DNA of 64,000 nucleotides, taken from the NCBI GenBank assembly GCA_945901085.1, contig CAMDJV010000003.1, positions 62,001 to 126,000 on the forward strand. Reading direction: 5' to 3'. Shown here in pieces: positions 32,854 to 40,266 of the stretch (positions are counted from its first letter, which is position 1; each line of letters begins with the position of its first letter). The DNA comes from Rhodovarius crocodyli. GTDB lineage: Bacteria > Pseudomonadota > Alphaproteobacteria > Acetobacterales > Acetobacteraceae. The position numbers and the translations under genes are program-made. Under the pieces are notes generated by a model, which did no database searches, had not been told where the DNA came from, and worked only from the letters and a program-made list of their open reading frames with translations.

Positions 32854-33815
32854 TATGCAGCCTGTCTTTCGGCGCTATGGGTCGCGGCCAGGAAGCGCTC
32901 TGCATCGAGTGCTGCCATGCAACCGGTGCCCGCCGCGGTCACCGCCTGGCGGTAGATATGATCCTGCACATCGCCGGCGGCGAAGACACCGGGCACCGAT
33001 GTGCGGGTGCTGCCGGGCTCGGTGATGATGTAGCCGCCCTCATCCATCGCCACCTGGCCTTTGAAGATGGCCGTGGCAGGGTCGTGGCCAATGGCGACGA
33101 ACATGCCATCAATGGCCATCTCGCTGATGGCGCCGGTGCGGGTATTGCGCAGCTTCAATGCGCGCAGGGCCGGGCGTTTGCCGTCATCGGGCAGGGCTTC
33201 CTCTACCGCGGTGTCCCATAGGCAGGTGATGTTCTCCTTGGCGAAGAGGCGCTGCTGTAGGATTTTTTCGCTCTTGAGGCTGTCCCGCCGATGGATGAGG
33301 GTGACATGGGCGGCGAGGTTGGACAGGTAGAGTGCCTCCTCAGTGGCGGAATTGCCGCCGCCAATTACGGCCACCTTCTTGCCGCGAAAGAAGAACCCAT
33401 CACAGGTGGCGCAGGCCGAGACCCCAAAGCCCGACAGCGCCTGCTCGCCCGGAATGCCAAGCCAGCGCGCCTGCGCGCCGGTGGCAATCACCACGGTCTG
33501 GGCCATGAATACATCGCCGCTATCGGCCTCGCATCGGAAGGGCCGGCTGGAGAAATCGACCGAGGTGATCACGTCATGGAACATGCTGGTGCCCACATGC
33601 TCGGCCTGCGCGCGCATCTGCTCCATCAGCCAGGGGCCCTGAATGGCATCGGCAAAGCCTGGGTAGTTTTCCACATCGGTCGTGATGGTGAGCTGCCCGC
33701 CAGGCTGCATGCCGGCCACCAGCATGGGGCTCATGCTCGCACGCGCCGCATAGATGGCAGCCGTATAGCCGGCCGGGCCGGCGCCGATCACGAGTAGCGG
33801 CGTGGAATGCATCAT
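32853..33815 (-). CDS. trxB: thioredoxin reductase
   Basis: NADPH-dependent flavoprotein that reduces thioredoxin in the cytosol. It has 320 residues from the chosen start MMHSTPLLVIGAGPAGYTAA, with the FAD motif G-x-G-x-x-G at 11-16, the redox pair CATC at residues 135-138 (ACATCDGFFF), and the NADPH motif VIGGGNSATEEALYL near residue 154. FAAGDVQDHIYRQAVTAAGT near residue 287 is the second FAD motif. Upstream in-frame ATGs at 33854 and 33884 would add a leader that is unusual for the family, and no strong Shine-Dalgarno decides between them. It is coupled with the lysR gene downstream. Confidence 0.95.
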   Translation of the reverse strand: MMHSTPLLVIGAGPAGYTAAIYAARASMSPMLVAGMQPGGQLTITTDVENYPGFADAIQGPWLMEQMRAQAEHVGTSMFHDVITSVDFSSRPFRCEADSGDVFMAQTVVIATGAQARWLGIPGEQALSGFGVSACATCDGFFFRGKKVAVIGGGNSATEEALYLSNLAAHVTLIHRRDSLKSEKILQQRLFAKENITCLWDTAVEEALPDDGKRPALRALKLRNTRTGAISEMAIDGMFVAIGHDPATAIFKGQVAMDEGGYIITEPGSTRTSVPGVFAAGDVQDHIYRQAVTAAGTGCMAALDAERFLAATHSAERQAA

Positions 33816-33914
33816 GGGCACGGGCGAATCCAATATAACGGGTCGTTCATGCATGATATTCGGTTCGCCCACCCCCCGCTGCAAGATAGGAAATGGTCTT
33901 TACGCCGCATTGGC

Positions 33915-33943
33915 TTGATGTGCCTTACATAAGACAGGATATT
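33915..33943 (+). promoter_or_regulatory. possible sigma70-type promoter of the lrp gene
   Basis: TTGATG at 33915-33920 and GATATT at 33938-33943 with 17-base spacing lie about 40 bases upstream of the Lrp-type regulator start, in the AT-richer gap between trxB and lrp. Matches to consensus are 5 of 6 and 4 of 6. The call rests on hexamers alone. Confidence 0.3.
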
Positions 33944-33983
33944 GCGCGTACACGCGCCCAGGCGCAACGAAATACGGAACACG

Positions 33984-34466
33984 ATGCCAGACGCCACCGA
34001 AGACGAGCTCGATGATGTAGACCGCCATATCCTGGCCGAGTTGCAGCGTGATGGCCGCATCACCAATGTCGAATTGGCGCGCCGGGTTGGCCTTTCGGCG
34101 CCGCCCTGCCTGCGCCGGATGCGCCGTTTGGAGGAGTTGGGCATCATCCGCGGCTACCACGCCGATGTGGCGCCCGAGCCTTTGGGCTTTGAGATCACCT
34201 TCTTCGCCCTGGTCGGGCTGGAGACCCAGAAGCAGGCGATGCTCGATGGCTTCGAGGCGCTGGTGAATGCCTGGCCCGAGGTGCGCGAATGCCACATGAT
34301 TCGCGGCGGTGGCGATTTCCTGCTCCGCCTGGTGGCGCGCGACACCGCGCATGAAAATGAACTGACCGGCCGTCTGACCGGCGCATCCATGGTGGCGCGG
34401 GTGATGACCTTGCAGACCATCCGCACCGCCAAGGATGAAAAGGGCGTGCCTATCCCGCGCGGCTGA
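33984..34466 (+). CDS. Lrp/AsnC family transcriptional regulator
   Basis: A 160-residue amino-acid-responsive regulator starting MPDATEDELDDVDRHILAEL. The helix-turn-helix is RITNVELARRVGLSAPPCLR near residues 27-46, followed by MRRLEELGIIRGYHADVAPE. The RAM/AsnC effector domain follows, with GLETQKQAMLDGFEALVNAW near residue 80 and MIRGGGDFLLRLVARD near residue 108. The ATG follows a weak ribosome site; an upstream start in the same frame at 33942 is less likely. It is divergent from trxB. Its last 17 bases overlap the convergent hydrolase gene. Regulated targets cannot be told. Confidence 0.92.
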   Translation: MPDATEDELDDVDRHILAELQRDGRITNVELARRVGLSAPPCLRRMRRLEELGIIRGYHADVAPEPLGFEITFFALVGLETQKQAMLDGFEALVNAWPEVRECHMIRGGGDFLLRLVARDTAHENELTGRLTGASMVARVMTLQTIRTAKDEKGVPIPRG

Positions 34467-35469
34467 ACATGGCCGTGATGGCGGCGGGGTCCACCTGCTC
34501 CAGCGTGGCCGGCTGCCAATGCGCGGTGCTGCCCTTATCCACCAGAACGCTGCGCACGCCCTCGCAGAAATCGGGGTGGCCATGCACCACGCTGCCGGTC
34601 AGCACCAGTTCTTCATCGAGGCATTGGCGCAGGTTCATGCCGGCGCCACGGCGCAGCAACTCCAGCGATACGCAAAGGCTGGTGGGGGACATTTTGCGCA
34701 GCGTGGCCACCTGTTGCATGGCCCAATCGCTGCCATCGGCTTCCAGCGCCGCAATAATGGCCAGCACGCTCGGCTGGCTGAAGGCATGGTCGATCAGGGC
34801 GCGATGGACAGCGAAGCTGGCCGCCGGCGGGCTCTCGGCGAATTGCGCCAGCACCGCGACATCGCCGCTTTCCACCAGCGCCGCGCGCAGGGCGGCAAGC
34901 TTCGCCGCCGGCACATAGTGTGTGGCAAGCCCCGCATGCACCGCATCCGCGCCGCGCAGCCGCGCTCCGGTGAGTGCCAGCCAATGGCCAATGGCGCCCG
35001 GCAGCCGGGGCAGCACATGGCTGGTGCCGACATCGGGGAAAAGGGCGATGGCCGTCTCGGGCATTGCCAGCAGGGCATTCTCGGTCACCACCTGCGGGCC
35101 ATGATGGACGGCCAGGCCAATCCCACCGCCCATGCAGACGCCATCGATCAGCGATACCCATGGCTTGCCGAAATTGGCGATGCCCTCATTCACCGCATAT
35201 TCCTCGGTGAAAAAGGCAGCGACCGGCGCGCGGTCACCGGCGAGTGCGGCCTCACGCACGGCCCGCACATCGCCGCCGGCACAAAAGGCGCGGCCGCCCG
35301 CCCCCTCCAGCAGCACGAGTTTCACCGCCGGGTCGGCCTTCCAACTGTCCAGCGCATGCTGGAAATCGCGGATCATCTCCAGCGTCAGCGCATTGAGCGC
35401 CTTGACGCGGTTCATCAGCAGCGTTCCGGCCGCGCCCTCGCGCGCCATGATCAGGTTGGGTTCGGACAT
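34450..35469 (-). CDS. 3-hydroxyisobutyryl-CoA hydrolase (enoyl-CoA hydratase superfamily)
   Basis: Hydrolyses 3-hydroxyisobutyryl-CoA in valine degradation, releasing 3-hydroxyisobutyrate. The 339-residue length and pattern fit this branch of the crotonase superfamily rather than simple hydratases (about 260). It begins MSEPNLIMAREGAAGTLLMN after a GGAG site. GAGGRAFCAGGDVRAVREAA near residue 55 forms the oxyanion hole. IDGVCMGGGIGLAVHHG near residue 109 and MPETAIALFPDVGTSHVLPR near residue 133 follow, with the branch's Glu/Asp residues. An alternative of a generic enoyl-CoA hydratase/isomerase is less likely. The 3' end overlaps the Lrp gene by 17 bases. Confidence 0.88.
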   Translation of the reverse strand: MSEPNLIMAREGAAGTLLMNRVKALNALTLEMIRDFQHALDSWKADPAVKLVLLEGAGGRAFCAGGDVRAVREAALAGDRAPVAAFFTEEYAVNEGIANFGKPWVSLIDGVCMGGGIGLAVHHGPQVVTENALLAMPETAIALFPDVGTSHVLPRLPGAIGHWLALTGARLRGADAVHAGLATHYVPAAKLAALRAALVESGDVAVLAQFAESPPAASFAVHRALIDHAFSQPSVLAIIAALEADGSDWAMQQVATLRKMSPTSLCVSLELLRRGAGMNLRQCLDEELVLTGSVVHGHPDFCEGVRSVLVDKGSTAHWQPATLEQVDPAAITAMFSRAG

Positions 35470-35597
35470 GCGGCGTTTCTCCTCGCTTCGCCTCGCGGTT
35501 AACACCAAGCCCGCCGGGCTGAAACCCGGCCATCCTGATGCGCCGCATCATCGGCCTGTTTTGTGTTATCACCCCGCCTCACATTGGAGGACGCACC

Positions 35598-36326
35598 ATG
35601 TCGCAAATCTCGCGCCGCAGCCTGATGCTGGGCGCTGCGGGCCTGGCCATGCTGGCTGCCGCCGCTCCGCGCCGGGTCTGGGCGCAGCCTGCCGCCAGCG
35701 GGCCGCATAGCCTCCCTGCATTGCCCTATGGCTTCAATGCCAATGAGGCGGCGATCGACGCGATGACCATGGAACTGCATCATGGCCGCCACCACGCCGC
35801 CCAGGTGGCCGGGCTGAATGCGGCGCTGAACGGCCAGGCCGCGCTCTCCGCCCTGCCATTGGATGAGTTGCTGATGGATCTTGGCCGCGCGCCGGAGGCG
35901 CTTCGCACGGCGCTGCGCAACAATGGCGGCGGCCATGCCAATCATTCCATGTTCTGGGCCATCATGGGCGGCCAAGATGGTGCGCCCTCGGGCGAGCTGG
36001 CCGAGGCCATCACGCGTGATCTGGGCGGGGCAGAAAAATTCCGCGCCGATTTCAATGCAGCCGGTGCTCGCGTCTTCGGCTCGGGCTGGGTTTTCGTCAC
36101 TGTCACCCCTGCTGGCCAACTCGCCATCACCACCCGGCCGAACCAGGATACCCCGCTGATGGAGGGCATGCGGGTGTTGATGGGCAATGATGTGTGGGAG
36201 CACGCCTATTACCTACGCTATCAAAATCGCCGGGCTGACTACCTGAATTCCTGGTGGAACGTGTTGAATTGGCCCGCGATCAATGCGCGCTACGCGGCCG
36301 CCCGGGCTGGAACATTGCGGGTCTGA
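35598..36326 (+). CDS. Tat-exported Fe/Mn superoxide dismutase
   Basis: Converts superoxide to hydrogen peroxide and oxygen. The 242-residue product begins MSQISRRSLMLGAAGLAMLA after a GGAGG site. SRRSLM followed by a hydrophobic stretch and RVWAQ is a twin-arginine signal, so the enzyme is predicted to be periplasmic, unlike typical cytosolic SodB. Metal ligands are visible: ELHHGRHHAAQ near residue 56, NNGGGHANHSMFW near residue 110, and GNDVWEHAYYLRYQNRRADY near residue 200 (Asp and His). NQDTPLMEG near residue 184 also matches. The ATG at 35538 upstream would add a leader before the Tat motif and is rejected. Confidence 0.92.
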   Translation: MSQISRRSLMLGAAGLAMLAAAAPRRVWAQPAASGPHSLPALPYGFNANEAAIDAMTMELHHGRHHAAQVAGLNAALNGQAALSALPLDELLMDLGRAPEALRTALRNNGGGHANHSMFWAIMGGQDGAPSGELAEAITRDLGGAEKFRADFNAAGARVFGSGWVFVTVTPAGQLAITTRPNQDTPLMEGMRVLMGNDVWEHAYYLRYQNRRADYLNSWWNVLNWPAINARYAAARAGTLRV

Positions 36327-36345
36327 CCGCGCAGCTTTGGCCGCG

Positions 36346-36744
36346 TTACCGCCCGGCTGGGCGGGGACGGTTGAGTGCGGCCAGCGCTGCCGCAATCTCC
36401 TTTCGGGCGAGCACGTTATTCTCCGCCAGGGCGGCGCGGCGGGCATTGCCAATCCGCCCCACAATCCCGCCCTGCACCGGGCTGCCCGCCTGCAGCACGG
36501 GGGTGCTGCGGGTCAGCAGGCGGGCCTCTGCCCTTTCCATGAATTCCACCGCCTGGCTGCGGCGATTGGCCCGAATCGCGGTCAACGCGGCGTTGAGCAG
36601 GCCGATCACGTCATTAATGCCCGCTGCATCGGCCTCGGCCGCACCGCGATTCTGCTCGGGCACCCAATTGGTGGCGCTTTGCGCCATCGCCATGGCGGGC
36701 AGGCCGAGCAGAATGGAGGAGAGGAGAAGAAGCCTGCGCGGCAC
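36346..36744 (-). CDS. hypothetical exported protein
   Basis: A 132-residue protein from a GTG start with a GGAGG seven bases before it. The first 21 residues (VPRRLLLLSSILLGLPAMAM ending AMAQ) form a signal peptide, so it is predicted to be periplasmic. The mature part is helical: residues about 30-60 (EADAAGINDVIGLLNAALTA), then AVEFMERAEARLLTRSTPV and an Ala-rich C-terminus. I do not recognise a family. The start follows the PfkB kinase stop by two bases on the same strand, so they are cotranscribed. No specific role is evident. Confidence 0.7.
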   Translation of the reverse strand: MPRRLLLLSSILLGLPAMAMAQSATNWVPEQNRGAAEADAAGINDVIGLLNAALTAIRANRRSQAVEFMERAEARLLTRSTPVLQAGSPVQGGIVGRIGNARRAALAENNVLARKEIAAALAALNRPRPAGR

Positions 36745-36746
36745 CC

Positions 36747-37727
36747 TCAGCCTCCCACCAGGGCTTTCATATCCGCCTGCGGCCTGGCGCCGAAATGGCT
36801 GATCACTTCGGCGGCGCAAACGCTGCCCCAGCGGCCGGCCTCGGCCAGGCTCAGCCCCTTGGTATGGGCGGCCAGGAAGCCTGCGGCATAGGCATCGCCC
36901 GCGCCTGTGGTGTCCACCACCTGGGTTGGCACTGCCGCCACCTCATATGTGGCATCGCCAGCCACGATCATGCTGCCCTTCTCGCTGCGCGTCAGTGCGG
37001 CGATGGCCACTTCGGTACGAACCTGTGCCACGGCGGCGGCGAAATCCTCAGTCTCATACAGGCTCAACAATTCCGCCTCATTGGCGAAGAGGATATCCGT
37101 CTCCTCGCGCACGAAGGCGCGGAACGCCGCGCGGTGGCGGCCGACGCAGAAGGCATCGGAGAGCGAGAGCGCCACTTTGCGGCCTGCGGCATGCGCGGCG
37201 GAGGCGGCGGCGCGGAAGGCAGCCTGTGCCGCCGGTGGGTCATAGAGGTAACCCTCCAGATAGATGACCTGGGCGCGGGCGACCTCGGCCGGGTCTACGT
37301 CATCCTCACCGAAGGTGACGCAGGCACCGAGAAAAGTGTTCATCGTGCGTTGCGCATCGGGCGAGACGAGGATGAGGCAGCGCGCTGTCGGCGCCCCGCC
37401 CAGCAGCGGGGCGGTGGGGAAATGCACCCCGGCCGCGCGGATATCATGGCCGAAAACCTCGCCCAGCCCATCATTGGCAACCTTGCCCAGAAAGCCCACC
37501 CGCGCGCCCAGCCCGGCCGCCACGGCACAGCTATTGGCAACCGACCCGCCGCTGCTTTCCACGCCGGGGCCCATCGCTTTGTACAGCGCCTCGGCCTGCT
37601 CGGCGTCGATCAGCGCCATGCCGCCCTTGTTCAGGCCGCGCTCGGCCAGAAAGGAATCATCGGCGCGCGACAGCACGTCCACGATGGCGTTGCCTATGCC
37701 CAAAATGTCGAGTGTCGCTTGTGTCAT
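36747..37727 (-). CDS. adenosine kinase-type PfkB carbohydrate kinase
   Basis: Cytosolic sugar/nucleoside kinase of the ribokinase superfamily, 326 residues, starting MTQATLDILGIGNAIVDVLS. GGMALIDAEQAEALYKAM near residue 35, SGGSVANSCAVAAGLGARVG near residue 59 and the phosphate-binding/catalytic VVDTTGAGDAYAAGFLAAH near residue 277 are the PfkB hallmarks. The N-terminal GIGNAIVDVL and the conserved LFANEAELLSLY near residue 217 match the adenosine kinase branch found in alphaproteobacteria. Adenosine from ahcY is a plausible substrate. A longer in-frame extension upstream to 37799 is not family-like. It is followed immediately by a small exported protein gene. Confidence 0.9.
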   Translation of the reverse strand: MTQATLDILGIGNAIVDVLSRADDSFLAERGLNKGGMALIDAEQAEALYKAMGPGVESSGGSVANSCAVAAGLGARVGFLGKVANDGLGEVFGHDIRAAGVHFPTAPLLGGAPTARCLILVSPDAQRTMNTFLGACVTFGEDDVDPAEVARAQVIYLEGYLYDPPAAQAAFRAAASAAHAAGRKVALSLSDAFCVGRHRAAFRAFVREETDILFANEAELLSLYETEDFAAAVAQVRTEVAIAALTRSEKGSMIVAGDATYEVAAVPTQVVDTTGAGDAYAAGFLAAHTKGLSLAEAGRWGSVCAAEVISHFGARPQADMKALVGG

Positions 37728-37788
37728 GTCGCTATCCTGTTTGCGGGGGCGGCTTAGCCGGGCGGCGCGGACCCGTCCATGCCAGGAA

Positions 37789-37817
37789 TTGACGCGCAAA
37801 TAGGATCGATATCGAAA
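37789..37817 (+). promoter_or_regulatory. possible promoter upstream of the bactofilin gene
   Basis: TTGACG at 37789-37794 with a weak TCGAAA 17 bases later, inside the AT-richer part of the gap between the kinase and bactofilin genes. The -10 match is poor (3 of 6). The rest of the gap (37818-37934) shows no gene. Confidence 0.25.
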
Positions 37818-37934
37818 TATCCTCGCAATCAGGCTGTGGACAATTTTGGGGGATAAGCCGGCCGCGGCAATTGTCGCCCACTCGGCCGGGCGGTAAGGCG
37901 TATGCGATCCACGACTGAGTAGAAGGGGGCACCC

Positions 37935-38591
37935 ATGGCCATTTTCGGACGTAAGAAGGACGAGCCGGTGCCATCTGCGGAATCGCAGATGCCCGTCGCG
38001 GACCGCGATACTGATGTTGCAGTGCCTTCCCGCTCTGCCAGCATGTCCAATCAGCCGTCATCGCCGCCCGCAGGGCCGAAGGAAAACATCATGAGCCAGT
38101 CCATGAAGCCTGCCGCAGCCCCTGCGCCGAATGCCCTGGCGCAGCGGCCCATGAGCCCGGCCGCGGGCGTGGGCGTGCCCGCCCGCCCACAGCAGACCGC
38201 CCCCATGGTCGGGGATCGCCGCACGCTGACCGTCGGCAAGGGCATCAGCGTTCAGGGCACCCTCAGTGATTGCGAGAGGCTGGTGGTCGAGGGCACGGTG
38301 GAGAGCGAGATGCTCAATGCAGCCGAATTGTCGATTGGCGCCACCGGCGTCTTCCGTGGCGAGGTGCAGGTTGAGGATGCTGAGATCGGCGGCCTGTTTG
38401 ACGGCACGCTGACCGCACGCGGCAATCTGGTCATTCGTGCCACCGGCAAGGTCAATGGTATTGCGCGCTGCAAGCGACTGACCGTGGAGGATGGCGGGCA
38501 GCTCACCGGCCGGATGGAAATGCTCACCGAGGGCTCGATGCCGACATCGCCTGCCGCGCCTGCGCCTTCACGCCCCGCTCCGGTCGTCTGA
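37935..38591 (+). CDS. bactofilin (polymer-forming cytoskeletal protein)
   Basis: A 218-residue bactofilin. Residues about 1-90 are a disordered Pro/Ala/Ser-rich tail beginning MAIFGRKKDEPVPSAESQMP, and residues about 94-190 form the right-handed beta-helix core: LTVGKGISVQGTLSDCERLV near residue 98, then VEGTVESEMLNAAELSIGAT and IGGLFDGTLTARGNLVIRAT. A short basic/Pro tail ends it. Bactofilins polymerise without nucleotides and organise envelope or cell-shape machinery at the membrane. The long N-terminal tail is typical of alphaproteobacterial members, and the first residues (MAIFGRKK) may contact membrane. It is not obviously coupled to neighbours. Confidence 0.93.
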   Translation: MAIFGRKKDEPVPSAESQMPVADRDTDVAVPSRSASMSNQPSSPPAGPKENIMSQSMKPAAAPAPNALAQRPMSPAAGVGVPARPQQTAPMVGDRRTLTVGKGISVQGTLSDCERLVVEGTVESEMLNAAELSIGATGVFRGEVQVEDAEIGGLFDGTLTARGNLVIRATGKVNGIARCKRLTVEDGGQLTGRMEMLTEGSMPTSPAAPAPSRPAPVV

Positions 38592-38649
38592 GGCGAGATT
38601 CAACCCATGCCGGCCACCGCCGGCACGTTTGAGCCCGGGGGGCGCGCGC

Positions 38650-39213
38650 GTGGCCCGCAGTCCATTCGCCTGGCTGATTTGGTCAATGGGTACCTTGGGC
38701 TGCGCGCCTGCGCCGGATGTGAGTGCAGTGGCCGAACAGGCGCTCGCCGATGGTCGCGCCAGCCTGGCCGTTCTGTCGGCTTCGCCCCCCCCCGCAGCGC
38801 CGAACCCGCGCGAGCCGGCCAGAATCCAGCCGTTGCGCACCGAGAGCATGCCGCCGGCGGGCGAGACCCCTGTCGCCGCCTTCGCCCCGGCTGCGGCGAT
38901 GCCCAGCCATGCCGCCGCTTTCGCCGGCAGCCCCCCGGAGCGTATTCTGGCCTGGCTGGGCGAGCCGGCGTTGCGCCGCGCCGAAGGGCTGGCCGCCATT
39001 TGGCTGTATTCCTCCGCCGGCTGCCAACTCGATGTGATGTTCTACCCTGGCACGGATGGTCTGCGGGTGGCCTATGTGCAGGCCCGCGCCGGCGGCTTCG
39101 CTCAGCGCACGGAGGCGGCTTGCCTGCAGGATTTGGCGGCGCAGGCCCGGCGCAGGGCTGTTCCCGCTTCACCGCTGGGCTGGGTTGGCCAGGGCGGTGG
39201 CATGCTCGGCTGA
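38650..39213 (+). CDS. hypothetical lipoprotein
   Basis: A 187-residue protein from a GTG start. The N-terminus VARSPFAWLIWSMGTLGCAP is a lipoprotein signal, with the lipobox TLGC placing the acylated cysteine at residue 18. The mature region to about residue 100 is Ala/Pro-rich. The second half has PPERILAWLGEPALRRAEGL then AIWLYSSAGCQLDVMFYPGT and an Ala-rich helical end. This is the kind of pattern seen in alphaproteobacterial SmpA/BamE-like or unknown lipoproteins, but no firm family match is made. The start is uncertain because an upstream frame stays open; the GTG is chosen to place the signal peptide. Confidence 0.65.
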   Translation: MARSPFAWLIWSMGTLGCAPAPDVSAVAEQALADGRASLAVLSASPPPAAPNPREPARIQPLRTESMPPAGETPVAAFAPAAAMPSHAAAFAGSPPERILAWLGEPALRRAEGLAAIWLYSSAGCQLDVMFYPGTDGLRVAYVQARAGGFAQRTEAACLQDLAAQARRRAVPASPLGWVGQGGGMLG

Positions 39214-39241
39214 GTCCTGTGATATCCTCTCTGGGCCTGAG

Positions 39242-40153
39242 ATGCTGAACGCCTATCTCGACGCTTTCGTCCCTGCCTTTGGCCTCTTGCTGCTGGGGGC
39301 CTGGCTGCGCCGCAGCCTGCTGCGGGAGGATGCAGTCTGGGCTGGTATTGAGCGGCTGATCTTCTGGGTGCTGCTGCCCTGCCTGCTGGTGGTGGCGATT
39401 GGCGCGGTGGAATTGGGCCGCCTGCCCATTTTTGGCATCATGACGGCGATCTGGGGCAGCCTGGCCATCGGCACCGTGCTCTCCGTGCTGCTCGCCCGCG
39501 TCTTTCGCCAGCCGCATATGGCGATGACATCGGTGCTGATGGGCGGCATCCGCTTCAATAACCTTATCGGCTTCGCGATTACCGGTGCGATATTCGGCGG
39601 GCCTGGCCTGGCGCTGGGTGGGGTCGCCACCGGCATGATCGTGCCTTTCGTTCAGGCGGTGACGACGACGGCCTTCGCCATGAGCCGCCCCGGGCGGCTG
39701 CGGCCCTGGCTGGTGCTGCGGCAGGTCGTGCTGAACCCGCTGATCATCGGCTGTGCGCTTGGCTTTTGCGTCGCGCTGCTGGGCGGGCTGCCGCATGGGC
39801 TGGCGCCGCTTGCCCGCAGCCTGGGTCAGGCCTCGGTCGCGCTCGGCCTGCTGGCGGTGGGGGCGGCATTGTCGATTGGCGCCCTGCGGGACCGTTTCGC
39901 GCTGCAAATGGCCACCGCCCTGCTCAAGCTGGGCGTCATGCCGGCGCTGACCTGGGCGGGCGCTCACCTGCTGGGGCTCGATGCGCTGTCCACCGCCGTG
40001 GCCGTGCTGTTCATGGCCCTGCCGACGGCGGCCACGAGCTATGTCATGGCCCGCGCGATGGGGGGCGATGCGCCGCTGATGGCGGCCATCACCAGCACTG
40101 AGCACGCTCTCGCCGTGGTCACCCTGCCGCTCTGGCTGGCATTGGTGATGTAG
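39242..40153 (+). CDS. AEC family membrane transporter
   Basis: A 303-residue membrane protein beginning MLNAYLDAFVPAFGLLLLGA. About ten hydrophobic segments are present, with the AEC (auxin efflux carrier/malonate) family features: LLREDAVWAGIERLIFWVLL near residue 28, MGGIRFNNLIGFAITGAIFG near residue 100, and LNPLIIGCALGFCVALLGGL near residue 162. The ALPTAATSYVMARAMGGDAP block near residue 260 is diagnostic. Substrate is unknown; family members move organic acids, amino acids or auxin-like compounds. It starts 29 bases after the lipoprotein stop. It is not coupled to dadA downstream. Confidence 0.92.
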   Translation: MLNAYLDAFVPAFGLLLLGAWLRRSLLREDAVWAGIERLIFWVLLPCLLVVAIGAVELGRLPIFGIMTAIWGSLAIGTVLSVLLARVFRQPHMAMTSVLMGGIRFNNLIGFAITGAIFGGPGLALGGVATGMIVPFVQAVTTTAFAMSRPGRLRPWLVLRQVVLNPLIIGCALGFCVALLGGLPHGLAPLARSLGQASVALGLLAVGAALSIGALRDRFALQMATALLKLGVMPALTWAGAHLLGLDALSTAVAVLFMALPTAATSYVMARAMGGDAPLMAAITSTEHALAVVTLPLWLALVM

Positions 40154-40266
40154 CGATCAGGCGGCGATCGCGCCGAATTCTCCTTGACCGCCGCCCGCCT
40201 GCTTGACCGTTTTGCCGCGACCGTGGTTCATCGCCCCAGGCGCAAAGGCGATCAACAAGGCAGCGA

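Noticed and set aside
38600-40105. A 501-codon open frame antisense to the lipoprotein and AEC genes
   Set aside because: Same shadow-frame composition and no recognisable domain.
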